Shown: positions 10,983 to 22,600 of the stretch, in pieces
Layout: each line of letters starts with the position of its first letter
How positions within the stretch are numbered: position 1 is the first letter of the stretch
DNA from: Amphiduros pacificus
Lineage: Eukaryota > Annelida > Polychaeta > Phyllodocida > Hesionidae
Reading direction: 5' to 3'
Assembly (NCBI GenBank): GCA_949316495.1
Contig: OX439004.1
Span: 54,592,159-54,656,158, forward strand
Length of the DNA stretch: 64,000 nucleotides
The notes under the pieces: model-generated
The model's input: only the letters and a program-made list of their open reading frames with translations
What the model was told of the DNA's origin: nothing
Database searches by the model: none
Translations under genes and position numbers: made by a program

Positions 10983-12700
10983 CAGCTTTTGATAATTGTA
11001 GACATATTGTACACAGCCTTCCTTGGAAATTTAAGTGATTTTTAAAGTTTTAAAAGATTCTCTACTTATATAGATAACCAAGTGAGCCACAAATCCTTTG
11101 CTCTACCACCAGTACCAAATAAGCAAATGAAGAATGTTATTTCAATAATAACTTATTAATGGAATGTTTTTGTTAGTCTCAGGTATATTCACGATTCTCG
11201 CTATCTGCTCTTCTGGATTTTTAGCTGGTCGGTGAAAAAATGACGTGATTGGTGTGAGGCGCAGTGCATGAAAGAAAATATTTTGCGTTTTAAACTTCCA
11301 CCCACTGTTCTTCAAGATGGGACGGGGATTTCAGATTCACATCATTCATTAACAAACCAATATCAGTGCTATAGCATTTTTGTTATGCAGCCTTTATATA
11401 AGTATATTGTAAAGTCTATAATGTTCGTCACCATTAAACTGAGAAAACATAACGATGTAAAGCTGAAAGGCAGAGGCGACAGTTTCCCGAACAAGCTGTT
11501 CCCGCTGTTCCAGATGTGCGGTGTACAAGGAATTGGGCGAAATACGACCATAGCGCTATGAAAATGCAGCAAATATTGAAGAGCAGATAGGGATAATTTG
11601 ATAGGGAAAATATACTAGAAGTTTTATTTGTGTTGCAAATCAACCTAATATAACAATCTGACAGAATGAGGCATACCTTCTACGTTACGTACGTTTTGTA
11701 ACAATGTCATGGCAAATAGCTTGTATATCATCATCCCCAGAATTTTGGAAACTACCACACAAGGATGAGCTAGAACATAAGGCAGCAAACAGTTCTCAAC
11801 ATCTACAATGAATAAAAACCAATAGCTTTGGTAATACAGTGTCCACATTTTTATACTTGTTATAGAAAAGATATAAAGAAGTCTGACATATACTTGTGAT
11901 TAACCATGAAACTATGCTTCTGTGTTGTTAAAATTCGTATATTTCAAAAGTCAAGAGCTTTGAATCACATGAATTGAATCATATATTATATTGAAATAGA
12001 TCAATAGTTTCAACATATTTGATTACTTGAGATTCACTCCCTTCCAGTATTGCATTACATTTCCAGGAAATACCATAGCGAAATAGAAGCCTTCTTCTCA
12101 CCCCTTTTAGCAATCTCCCAGGAGAGGGTCATTGAAGCTTATCAGATATTGCTACCTTTTGGTTAAGTAATCAATTAGCACCATGTACATAAGGGTTTGC
12201 CCTCAAGGACTCATGTATCCTGTATGGTAGACATAATCTAGGAAAACATTTGTTTTTTCTTTTTATTCACCAAATGAGATGATAATAAATGTAAATAGTA
12301 TGATTTTTTCAATCTCTTGTTAAATGAATTGATCAAACCCAGTGCAAATGAATCATTTTTGACTGATCTATTTACAGTCCAAAATCAATATTTTCACACA
12401 AATATGTTTGCATTGTACAGATGTACATATATGCAGATCAGATATTTGGTATGTGGAATGTTTCATAATATGTTAACATGATTTTCAGAAGCATGTCTTC
12501 GGAGTACACAAACTGATGATGTTTTTTTTTCATTAGGTGAGATCTTTAAGACAGCCAATGCTGATACATAATGTGATATATACATTGGTCTTTTCCATTA
12601 CAAGTCAAGTGTTGGGGTGAAGCTTGCTATTCAAACTATGGGATTTCCTGGTAATGATGCTTACAAATACGTTAGTGTAATACACCTAAGGAAAAACGTA
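10983..12700. other. AT-rich spacer
   Basis: No gene recognised. It contains the second copy of the ~100-bp repeat (11490-11605). The rest shows only short shadow frames. Confidence 0.4.
11490..11605 (+). repeat. ~100-bp repeat shared with 4102-4203
   Basis: Same orientation as the copy inside the L2-like LINE: ACAAGCTGTTCCCG ... GATGTGCGGTGTACAAGGAA ... GAAAATGCAGC ... GAGCAGATAGGG. No LINE sequence surrounds this copy. Confidence 0.55.
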
Positions 12701-12726
12701 ATACACATATTTCAAATTGTGATCAC

Positions 12727-12960
12727 CGTTTGATTTGTTTTCACACTTTCATGGCAATATCACACCTTGGGTCTATGAATGATCCAATATCCTTTATCCA
12801 GTTGTGCAATGGAATGCATTCATTCATTAGTTTCTGTAAGAGCACTTTGAAGTCATCTACTGGCATCTGTTTCCGTTCCACTAGCCTACCAGACACACTT
12901 CCCATTGTGCTGGATATTGTCTTGTCTTGGATGTCAGTAACACTCTGTCTGCATGTTTAC
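12727..12960 (-). pseudogene. Terminal KDZ-like exon block
   Basis: The acceptor TTACTCCAG at about 12970 joins the previous exon in phase (Gly codon split 1/2), giving GSKHADRVLLTSKTRQ. This resembles the G...(h)DRv(f/l)I...R segment after the first catalytic region of KDZ transposases. The frame then hits TAG, and a +1-shifted frame continues as MGSVSGRLVERKQMP and DDFKVLLQKLMNECIPL and ends at a TGA. One frameshift near 12915 explains both frames. Family assignment is from memory of KDZ motifs and is tentative. Confidence 0.4.
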
Positions 12961-13424
12961 TACCTGGAGTAAAATTTTAAAGAAGACCCTCAGTCATTAA
13001 TATTACAATTGATAAGCACAATTTTAGGCAATGTTTTTTCAGATACCATTTTCATACATATTGTGTAGTGTTCACTTTGAAACACAAAACAGAGCAGAAA
13101 TCACTCTTGAATTTTTATGATTTTTTCACCTTTACCAAGGAGGTTTTGTTTTTATGTTTTTTACATCTTTCTATCTGTCTGTTAGATATATAAAAACTTC
13201 AATAATATCTGACATTCAGCTTCCAACATTACCCATGTATCTCTGGCTAGCGAAAATTAAGAGTTGACAGGCTATTGCCACAAGATGTTTATGTTGAGGC
13301 CAGCATTATATTACCCATGTTGTAAAGGTACTAGCTGATAAGAGTAATCAATCAAATTTCATACTAAAATTCCATGATTCATTCATATATGTAAAATGAG
13401 GTTGCATAAAATGTCTTCCATTAC

Positions 13425-13583
13425 CATATATTGGAGTAGATTCTTTGGGAAGGTCTGGACCAGTGATATCCTGGGAACGAAGGAGATCTCGCCTACATCC
13501 CATAGCAATTCCATCACATATCACAGTCATACGTCTTCCTTCCTTGAGTTTTACAGTGTATTTCTCACACAGAAAATCTTTCA
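13425..13583 (-). CDS. KDZ-like exon with CDG motif
   Basis: A 159-nt exon: acceptor TTGGTCTCCAG, donor G|GTAATGG. The product is KDFLCEKYTVKLKEGRRMTV followed by ICDGIAMGCRRDLL. The (V/I)xCDGxxxGxRxDLL core resembles the region of the first catalytic Asp in KDZ transposases. It is 47 bp from the tail end of LINE-M, which therefore lies in the preceding intron. The phase into the next block agrees; the phase from the previous block does not. Confidence 0.45.
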
Positions 13584-13630
13584 CTGGAGACCAATCAAGA
13601 AGTCTGATGGATAAATGAGGATGGATATAT

Positions 13631-13640
13631 TGTTTTGTCT
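13631..13640. repeat. Target-site duplication of LINE-M, tail side
   Basis: TGTTTTGTCT, matching TGTCTTGTCT at 17618-17627 with one mismatch. It directly abuts the LINE (GAAT)n tail. Confidence 0.7.
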
Positions 13641-13907
13641 GAATGAATGAATGGTTTCTTTACGGCACATCGACACCATGAGGTCATTCAGTGCCAAAAT
13701 AGTAAAAACAAAAACGTTATATTGACTAGAAACAAAATGTAAATATTAATACAATATGTAGATAACACAAGAATTTAACAACAGCATTTGTATAACACCA
13801 ATCAAATATAATAAATATGTATAATTTGTTTAAAAGACTTTATCAGTATGATGTTTTGCAGTTCTTGATAAATAAGTCAATGACATAAATAAACAAAAGC
13901 TCTGCCC

Positions 13908-15683
13908 TTAAAACTGATTATAAAGTCCTATGTGAGTTAAAAACGATACTATCACAGAAGTATCTACAGTATCAAATAACGTTTGTAAATCTTGTACATC
14001 AAAATATTGAGTTCGTATAATATCAAAATCGATACACTCAATTAAAATATGTTTAATAGTCAAAGCCCTTTGACAACCAATACATTCCGGTTGATCTTCA
14101 CCTTTAAGCAGATAACAGTGCATCAAATGACTATGTCCTATTCTTATATGGGTTAAAACAGACTCTTCTCTACGGTTAATTCTAATAGCACCTTTAGTTT
14201 TGCCTAGAACGGGCTTAATTTCATGTAATTTATTAAAAATAGCTTCGTTCCAGTGCAACTGCCATTTAGAACGTAAAAAACAGTAATATATTTCTTAAAC
14301 TCTGTAATCTTAAACTCTGGCGTTTGTCCAATGCTGCTTTGGCAGCTTGGTCAGCGGCCTCATTTCCATGGATTCCAATGTGACTGGGGATACAATAAAA
14401 AAAGTATTTCTTTATTTTCATCTGTACAGAGTTTATGATACCGTTCGAGAATTTTGTAAATAAAGGGATTTTTCCAATCCTTTGCTTTCAATGCTTGTAA
14501 ACAAGACAAAAAATCAGAAAAAAATAAAAATGTTTGATGTGGAGAAGTCTCCACCTGATCCAAAGCAAGGTACAAATCATGTAGTTCTGCAGAAAAAATC
14601 GATGATTTATTTGGCAGACGTTCTGAATAAATATGATTGCCCTTAACAGCAGCTGCAGCAGCCTTCTCATCGTCAAATGATCCATCAGTGTATATACACT
14701 GATAGCCAGTGAAAATAGATTTAATTTCTTTATATCTATTTATATAAAGGGATGGATCGGTTGAGTATTTCTTTAATTCTGACATGGCTACATTAATATT
14801 TAAAGTTTCATAGGTCCATGGAGGTGTTTCAGGATATTGAAATTTAGCTACGTGATTCGGATTTAAATTTAAAGATTTTAAAGATTCTTTAATGCGAATG
14901 CCAAAAGGATGTTTGAAATTTTGCCCAATCGGCTTTATGAAATTTCCACTTAGGGATTCGTTCATCTGGTGGAGGAAAATGGTTATTTAAAATAATGGGG
15001 TAATGATCACTACCCCATTGATCTTCCTCTACTTCCCAGGAATAGTCTAAAAATAAATTTGGAGTGCACATGGAGAGATCTATTGATGTTAAAGAGCCTG
15101 TAGCAGGATGTAAATATGTTGGAGAATCGTTATTCCAAAGGCACAAACTATTATTATTTAAGAAATCTTCTATTATACGTCCTTTGGCATCAGTATTATT
15201 TCTGCCACCCCAAAGATAGTTGTGAGCATTAAAGTCACCAACTAGCATATCTTGTTCTGGCAGCTGAGTTATTAGGTTATTTAAATCTGTGATATTAATT
15301 GGTTCACTTGGTGGTAAATATACTGAACATATTGTCAATGTATTGTGCAAGGTAACCCTAACAGCAGAAGCTTGTAAATTAGTATTTAATATTACTTTAC
15401 TTTGGGGTATACAGGATTTAACAAAAACAGAAACTCCCCCATGTGCTCGGTCCATAATGTCAATTGAACCGACTTTATTATACAGTACATATCCCTTAAA
15501 TGTTGTGGAATTATCTTTAAATTTAGTTTCTTGTAAACAAATTACCAATGCATTATATTTTTGGGCTAATAACTCCAGTTCTGGTTTGTTTGCCTCAAAT
15601 CCTCTACAATTCCATTGTATAATATTGCTAATAGCCATATTTAAAATAATGAGTAATAATACAATGTTGTCAAACATAATCAT
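13908..15683 (-). pseudogene. LINE-M ORF2 remnant (endonuclease + RNase H)
   Basis: 15683-14889 encodes the APE endonuclease: NIIQWNCRGFEANKPELEL, VGDFNAHNYLWGG and WGSDHYPIILN. The deletion junction at about 14900 joins DWAKFQT to an RNase H region (14965-14360) with IYTDGSFDDEKAAAAAVKG and SAELHDLYLAL. The C-terminal C-x2-C...H-x4-C part (CIGCQRALTIKHILIEC) is in 14258-13908. The whole reverse transcriptase is missing. Two further frame breaks lie near 14370 and 14270. Confidence 0.85.
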
Positions 15684-16901
15684 TTAATTCTACTACGATT
15701 ATGCTTGGAGTGCACCTGAATGCTATTTATATCAGGAGGATCATTTGTATCCATCCTTTCTAATGATTTTGTTCTTTGTATTTTATTTTTTCCTTGATCT
15801 CTAGTTTCTTTTTTGTCAGACTTATTAACAGGTTTATTCTGCTGTGAAGAATTGGAATTTGCACCTTTGGTGCTTGATGTAGATTGAATCTGTGAAGGTT
15901 TTATGGAAGATTGTGAAGGTTTTATTGAAGATTGAGTAAGTAAAGGGGTAGAAGATACAGGAGTCTGTGTTGATATTGCTGTTATTGATTTGCTCATATA
16001 GGAATAGTTCTTTTCACTAATTGGCCATGTTAAATCTGTTTGAACTGAAATGGATTTAGTATCTTTTGATTTTGTGACAATAGCATAGGAATTTCTTTGA
16101 GGGGTATTGTTGCTTTCTACTCGTTTTCTGGCTTCTGGAAAGGAAATGTTTTCTGTGTACTTTATTCTCTAAATTTCTTTTTCTCTTACAAAAGAGGGGC
16201 AATTCCGAGAATATGACGGGTGTTCACCTTCACAATTATTGCTTTTGAAAGACTGAGATTCACAATTTTCACTACTGTGCTGGCCAGTGCATTTTGGACA
16301 TGTCAAGTTCCCTTTACAATTATCTGAGCCATGACCATATTTCTGACATTTGAAACAACGCAATGGGCTTGGAATATATATATTAACTCTTACATTTAAA
16401 TATCCAATTTTGATTGATTGAGGTAGCTGCGTTGTTTCAAAAGTGATAATATAGGTATTGATGGGAGTTCTGACTCCATCTTTATTGATGCTAATGCGAC
16501 GGCAAGCGACAACATTCTGATCAGATAATAGCTCCTCAACAATATCGGTCTCTGGTATACCAGAAAGTTCTGGACACCTGCTAACTCCCTTTCTGGTGTT
16601 TAGGGTCTTATGAGGAGTTATTTTTACAGGGATAGTGGCCAATAAAGAGCATTTCAATAAATTATTGGAATGACTCTTTCTGTCCACTTCTATTAATAAT
16701 TTGTCGCGCATCTTTTTAACGTTTTTCACTTTTCCAGCTACTCCTTTCAATTGCAAAAGGAGACATTTTATCTATGGTGCGTAGTGGATCCGTGCTTTCA
16801 ACTATTAAAAATCTTGGCCATCTTGTTTCATTTGTGTTTAAATCGTTATCCGAGTCCGTTTCCATATCAGCCCTTTGTCTTTTTTGTTTGTTTGATGCCA
16901 T
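15680..16901 (-). pseudogene. LINE-M ORF1, gag-like, frameshifted
   Basis: Starts MASNKQKRQRADMETDSDND at 16901. An RRM-like middle (KKMRDKLLIEVDRKSHSNNL to RVNIYIPSPL) leads into CCHC zinc knuckles: CFKCQKYGHGSDNC, CPKCTGQHSSENC and a decayed third (NCEGEHPSYSRNC, first Cys lost). A Ser/Thr/Gln-rich, Lys-rich tail follows in 15997-15680. At least two frame breaks (near 16740 and 16170-16000). Confidence 0.8.
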
Positions 16902-16904
16902 ATG

Positions 16905-17617
16905 TGTTGTGTTTATTGTTCATTGTCCATGTTCCTAAGCCTTACTCTGACTCCTATTTTAAAAAATAGGGAGTTATAGATATGGGGCAGAGCCATCAGC
17001 ACACCTATAAAACTCGGCTACATTAGACAATATACTCGAGAATACATAAAATGCACCCCAGATTGACCCGTTTGAGCAGTCAAGCTCCACACATCTGTTA
17101 TGTTAAAACTTTTAGACAATGCCAATAATTGTTTTGAAAAAATTGTTTATGATACCATACATTTTATCTTAAGAACATGTAGAATTTATCATTGATAATG
17201 TATCTAAAATAAAACAACCTAAACCTTATAAAACCTGAACCTTAGAAATGGAGAAATGTGTGGAGCTATATTCCACAAGCCGGTTGGACAATATCGGGCC
17301 CTTAAGTCCTCCATGTCTAGGGTGAATATTTGGGTTCAAACAGGTGTGTTGCATCTGGACCGGTATAATTGCCAAACAAGTCCAGTGCTCAACCTGCAGA
17401 ACTCCATATCCTCCCCTTACAGGTCGCACCTCACGGCAAACAAGGCGCCATGGTTATTTTTTTCGTTCGCCTTTTACGAACTGACAAAAAAACCAGGGAG
17501 TAAAAAAATCAGAGGACCATTCTAACCCCAGGCCCACATGGGGACCCCTTTAGTTGCCTTTTACAACATGCTGGGGGGCAGTGGGGCTATTCTTTAATCC
17601 CCGCACCCACAGGGGAG
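16905..17617 (-). promoter_or_regulatory. LINE-M 5' UTR
   Basis: Shares the block starting CTCCCCTGTGGGTGCGGGG and the GGTCGCATC / CCGGTCCAG segments with the 5' UTRs of LINE-B1 (30800) and LINE-C (38171). It is more diverged and about 180 bp longer, including a foreign-looking stretch near 17455-17525. It should carry the internal promoter, as in other LINEs; no motif was proven. Confidence 0.65.
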
Positions 17618-17627
17618 TGTCTTGTCT
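17618..17627. repeat. Target-site duplication of LINE-M, 5' side
   Basis: TGTCTTGTCT; the partner is TGTTTTGTCT at 13631-13640. Confidence 0.7.
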
Positions 17628-17722
17628 GAGAGGATTGTTTGTGTTAAGATATGAACAACATAACCCCACCCCCACCCCTGAATAAACATGTCAAAATGGT
17701 AAAAAGATGACTTCACACTTAC

Positions 17723-18766
17723 TTTGTAAAACAATTATATGCTTTGTGAAGCATGTGGTAGGTTGTTGTCATGCTCTTAACAGCTATGTCTTCTCGAACT
17801 AGGAGAGCAGAACAAAGGGCAGCCATAAGTGGATATTGTGTTTGGGATAATCTTCTCATGATTCCAAACAACCATTCATATGGGAACAATTGTTTATTGT
17901 CTACATTCAGCAGTAAATGTTCTGTCCCATCATACTTTACAGTACAGCATGTGTTTTGTATCCATATATTTTGACAGTTATGGTGTATGTATCATGGTGG
18001 ACAGTGGCATCCTTACTTATCATAAACTTCTCAAATAATTTACCATGGCTGCAGTGTTTATCAGATAATCCTGGAGCAAGTTCTTCAAGATGAACTTTTT
18101 TCAAACCAAGCAAAAACGATTGTTGTTCTGCAGTAAGTGGCCATGGAATTGGCTTTACAGAAACACAAATGTATTCTTTTAAAGTGTCACTTGTCCCTTT
18201 GAAGTCATATGCCAAATTTTCATCATTCCAAGGTGTTGTTATTTCCAGGTGGAGACATTCTGATGGAATTGAGCATGTTTGACACTTAAACCTTCTCTGG
18301 CCAGCTACCACTACTCCCTGTCCCCCTGGGCTATATACTACTGCTGCAAATGGATGCATGCCTATAATCTCAACATCAGAATGGGCTTGGTTTGGGGAAG
18401 GAAGTGTGTTGGGGAAATGTTTATTTTTTCCCAATAAGTGGCACACTTTTGAATGAGTGCAGTACCCATTCTCCTCTCTCTCTTGAAAAACTTCTCTATC
18501 CTCATCCACAATGGTCTTGTTGCTATCCAGTCGTGATTTCTGAACCTGAGCTTCTTTACAGGTACATACCAATAAATTTAGTGGCATGTCATCCTATGCA
18601 CTGACAAAAAGTCCAATTTACGAGCTGCCATTTGTTTGTGAGTTGAATGCCATCTGGTGTGTGATCTGCTATAACAAAGAATCCATTGAGAGGCACACAT
18701 TTTGAGGTTTTCTTGATATTCATCAGGTAATGCTCCAATGGTCCCATTTGACCTATCTCGACCGGA
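17723..18766 (-). pseudogene. Cysteine-cluster exon block (KDZ-associated type)
   Basis: Acceptor TATAATTCCAG at 18767; strong donor GTAAGT at 17717-17722. It reads in phase 0 from SGRDRSNGTIGALPDEYQEN, then after a shift near 18590 continues as 18587-17937: a Lys/Glu-rich stretch, CTHSKVC, MHPFAAVVYSP, then RRFKCQTCSIPSECLHLEI (cysteine cluster) and WPLTAEQQSFL. A second shift near 17940 leads to KYDGTEHLLLNVDNKQLFPY and MLHKAYNCFT at the donor. The cluster followed by YDG-x-(E/D)-x-L-L-x-N is the arrangement I associate with KDZ transposase proteins. Two frameshifts mean decay, or sequence error. The first residues (SGRDRSNG) may complete the preceding macro domain. Confidence 0.5.
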
Positions 18767-18823
18767 CTGGAATTATAAAAGAGAATGATTAAGCCAAAAT
18801 GAAATATTATTAAATTGTTCACA

Positions 18824-19651
18824 GAGCTCAAAGACCAGGATGTTGTTCAATGCAAGCGGATATTTATAAAAAAGGACGGTGTCAAAATTCCTATCAATAC
18901 GTTTATTCTGACATTTGAAGCAGCGCAGCTTCCAACATCTATTAAAGTTGGATATTTGAACGTTAGAGTTGATGTATTTATTCCAAACCCTCTGCGCTGC
19001 TTCAAGTGTCAGAGGTATGGACATGGATCTGATCGATGTAAAGGTAATGAAACATGTCCAAAATGTACCGCTCAGCACAGTGGAGACGATTGTTCTTCAA
19101 ATATAATAAAATGTGTCAATTGCCAAGGCAATCATCCATCGTATTCGCGGAATTGTCCTTCCTTTTTAAAAGAGAAGGAAATTCAGCGAATACGCCACAC
19201 TGAAAACATTTCTTTTCCTGAGGCACGTAAACGTGTAGAAAGTTTGAACAATACAAAAACATCCTATGCTAGCACTGTAAAAACAAAAGAAACCAAATCA
19301 ATAGCGATTCAAACCGAAATAACATGGCCAATCAACGACAAAAATTATTCCTTTTTTACAAAAACCTCTAAATCTTCAGCAACATCAACTCAGACTACAA
19401 CATCCACTATCCCAGTTATAACTCCACCAACAGCAACATCCACTAAACCCTCTTCACAAACTCCCTCCACATCATCCAATAATACAAGTATCAATAGCAA
19501 TAGACACAAATCAGACAAAAAAGAAATCAAAGATCAAGTTAAAAGTAAAATTAATAGAACTAAATCCTTAGAAAGGATGGACACAGGTGATCCTCCGGAT
19601 ATGATTTTTACTCCTGTGCACTCAAAGCATAATCGTAAACTTAATAAGTGA
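18824..19651 (+). CDS. LINE-A ORF1 (partial), gag-like zinc-knuckle protein
   Basis: Lacks the N-terminus (5' truncation). It keeps the end of the RRM-like region and three knuckles: CFKCQRYGHGSDRC (CX2CX4HX4C), CPKCTAQHSGDDC (CX2CX3HX4C) and CVNCQGNHPSYSRNC. A Ser/Thr-rich tail with TKSLERMDTGDPPD follows. The role is RNA binding in the LINE particle, by analogy with I/jockey ORF1. The stop TGA (19649-19651) lies two bases before an ATG (19654). Confidence 0.85.
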   Translation, partial: ELKDQDVVQCKRIFIKKDGVKIPINTFILTFEAAQLPTSIKVGYLNVRVDVFIPNPLRCFKCQRYGHGSDRCKGNETCPKCTAQHSGDDCSSNIIKCVNCQGNHPSYSRNCPSFLKEKEIQRIRHTENISFPEARKRVESLNNTKTSYASTVKTKETKSIAIQTEITWPINDKNYSFFTKTSKSSATSTQTTTSTIPVITPPTATSTKPSSQTPSTSSNNTSINSNRHKSDKKEIKDQVKSKINRTKSLERMDTGDPPDMIFTPVHSKHNRKLNK

Positions 19652-19653
19652 TT

Positions 19654-22600
19654 ATGCTGAATCATATATTTTTTCTCATTATTCTTAATATGGCTATCGG
19701 CAATATCATACAATGGAATTGTAGAGGATTTGAGGCAAACAGACCAGAACTGGAGTTATTAGCCCAAAAATATAATGCATCTGTTATTTGTTTACAGGAA
19801 ACTAATTTTAAAGATAACTCAACAACATTTAAGGGATATGTACCTTATAATAAAGTTGGTTCAATAGATGCAATGGACCGAGCACATGGCGGAGTTTCTA
19901 TTTTTGTTAAATCCTGTATACCCCAAAGTAAAGTGACATTAAATACTAATTTACAAGCTTCTGCAGTCAGGATTACCCTGCACAATACATTAACAATATG
20001 TTCAGTATATTTGCCACCAAGTGAACCAATAAATATTACAGATTTAAATAACTTAATAACTCAGCTGCCACAACCGTATATGCTAGTTGGTGACTTTAAT
20101 GCTCACAACTATCTTTGGGGTGGCAGAAACAATACTGATGCCAAAGGACGTATAATAGAAGATTTCTTAAATAACAATAGTTTGTGCCTTTGGAATGACG
20201 ATTCTCCAACCTATTTACATCCTGCTACAGGCTCTTTAACATCAATAGATCTCTCCATGTGCACTCCAAATTTATTTTTAGACTATTCCTGGGAAGTAGA
20301 GGAAGATCAATGGGGTAGTGATCACTACCCCATTATTTTAAATAACCATTTTCCTCCACCAGATGAAAGAATCCCCAAGTGGAAATTTCATAAAGCCGAT
20401 TGGGCAAAATTTCAGTCATCCTGTTTTAATAAAATAACCCCAGAAATTTTTAACAACGTAAATGATCCTCTTCAAGTTTTTACGGATACATTGTATGATA
20501 TTGCTGATGGGTGTATTCCCAAATCAAAGCCAAATTCTAAAATTAAAGAAAAACCCTGGTTTAATGATGAGTGCAAAAAAGCTGTCAAGGAGCGGAAAAA
20601 AGCTTTAAAAATATTTAATCGACAGCCAACTCAGTATAATTTGCACCAATTTCGTATAAAAAGAGCTAAAGCCCGTTATATTATTAAAATAAGCAAAAGA
20701 AAAAGTTGGAAAGATTACGTTTCTAAATTAAATACACGTTCACCAATTAAAAAATGCTGGGAGATGGTGCGTAAAATTACTGAGAAGGGAGGTGGAGCAA
20801 GGATCAAACATCTAAATCATAATGGCCAATTAATTACAAATCCCACCGAAATAGGTAACACAATAGGTCAAACAATTTCCAAGAATTCCTCATCCAATAA
20901 TTATTCTGCCAAATTTCAACAAATAAAAAATAGAAAAGAAAGAAACAAACTAAATTTCATATCTAATAACTTGGAACAATATAATAAGCCATTCACAATA
21001 TCAGATTTAAAACTTGCTTTAGATAAATCCCATGATACCGCTCCTGGACCTGATCATATACACTATCAAATCCTCAAACACCTCCCTGACCAAACACTTG
21101 GGCATCTTTTGGATATTTTTAATAATATTTGGGAAAGTGGTAATTTTCCTCCTTCATGGAGTGAAGCCACTATCATTCCTATTCCCAAACCTGGCAAAGA
21201 CTCGTCAGATTCAAATAATTATCGTCCCATTGCGTTAACAAGTTGTATTTGTAAATCAATGGAACGAATGATTAACGAGCGTTTAGTTTGGTTTTTAGAA
21301 ACTACGGCTTATATTTCTGTTGCACAGAGTGGTTTTAGAAAAACGCGAAGTACTGTTGACCATCTGGTACGTTTAGAAACATTTATACGAGAGGGTTTTA
21401 TAAAAGGCGAACATGTGGTAAGTATATTTTTTGATTTAGAGAAAGCATACGACACCACATGGAAATATGGAATAATGAGTGATTTATATGATATGGGATT
21501 AAGGGGTCGTTTACCCCTTTTTATTCAAAATTTTCTATCAAACAGACATTTTAAAGTTCGAGTGGGTGCATCACTTTCTGATGCTTTTGATCAGGAAATG
21601 GGTGTTCCACAGGGTAGTATATTATCAGTGACCCTTTTTATTATTAAAATTAACAGCATTGTAGATTGTATGAGGCCTGGAGCAGATTGCTCACTTTTTG
21701 TTGATGATTTCAACTTAAGCTACAGGTCAGCAAGCATGCATACAATAGAACGACAGCTTCAACAACACCTAAATAGATTACAAGAATGGGCTGATAACAA
21801 TGGATTTAAGTTTTCTTTGAAAAAGACCGTATGTATGCACTTTTGTAAAAAGTGGAAGGCTCACCCAGATCCTGATCTACACCTTGGCCAAACTCGAATC
21901 CCTGTTGTCGAAGAAACCAAGTTTCTTGGACTTATATTTGATAGAAAATTATCTTTTATCCCTCATATTAAATATGTAAAAAAGAAATGCCAGAAGGCAT
22001 TAGATTTATTACGGGTTCTCGCTCATACTGATTGGGGAGGGGACCGTAATGTTTTATTACAATTATATAGAGCACTGGTACGTTCCAAACTTGATTATGG
22101 GTGTATGGTATATGGATCAGCACGTCCATCGTATATTAAAATGCTCGATCCTATACAAAATCAAGGGTTAAGACTATGCCTTGGTGCATTTCGTACCTCG
22201 CCTGCAGATAGCTTGGCAGTAGAGGCAGATGAACTGCCTCTTGATTTAAGAAGAGAAAAACTTGCCCTTCAGTATGCTGCAAAAATTGCTGCTTGTCCAG
22301 ACAATCCTGTACATGATGCTATATTCAATCCAAATTATGTTGATCTTTTTGAAAATAAACCAAATACAATACCAACTTTTGGCATTCGCATCAAGGAATC
22401 TTTACAATCCTTAAATTTAAATCCAAATCAAATAGCTAAATTTCAATATCCAGAAACACCTCCATGGACCTATGCAACTTTAAATATTAATCTAGCCATG
22501 TCAGAATTAAAGAAATGCTCAACAGATCCATCCCTTTATATAAATAGATATAAAGAAATTAAATCTATTTTCACTGGATATCAGTGTATATACACTGATG

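Larger units (their letters stand above)
13641..17617 (-). mobile_element. LINE-M: I-superfamily LINE with RT deleted
   Basis: A complete-ended copy on the minus strand. Its 5' end is CTCCCCTGTGGG (17617 leftwards), then a 5' UTR, ORF1 (16901-15680), ORF2 (15683-13908) and a 3' end in (CATT)n at 13641. It is flanked by a 10-bp duplication with one mismatch. An internal deletion of about 1.95 kb (compared with LINE-C 41031-42985) removes everything from the endonuclease end to just before the RNase H region, with 2-bp microhomology (CT) at the join. It is the most diverged family member in the window and has several frameshifts, so it is the oldest. It lies in an intron of the macro/KDZ-like gene, in the same orientation as that gene. 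Confidence 0.9.

Noticed and set aside
18815-18830. ORF1 start MFTELKDQD at LINE-A as a true start
   Set aside because: The first codons are flanking host DNA; alignment with LINE-C shows that the LINE sequence starts only at about 18824.
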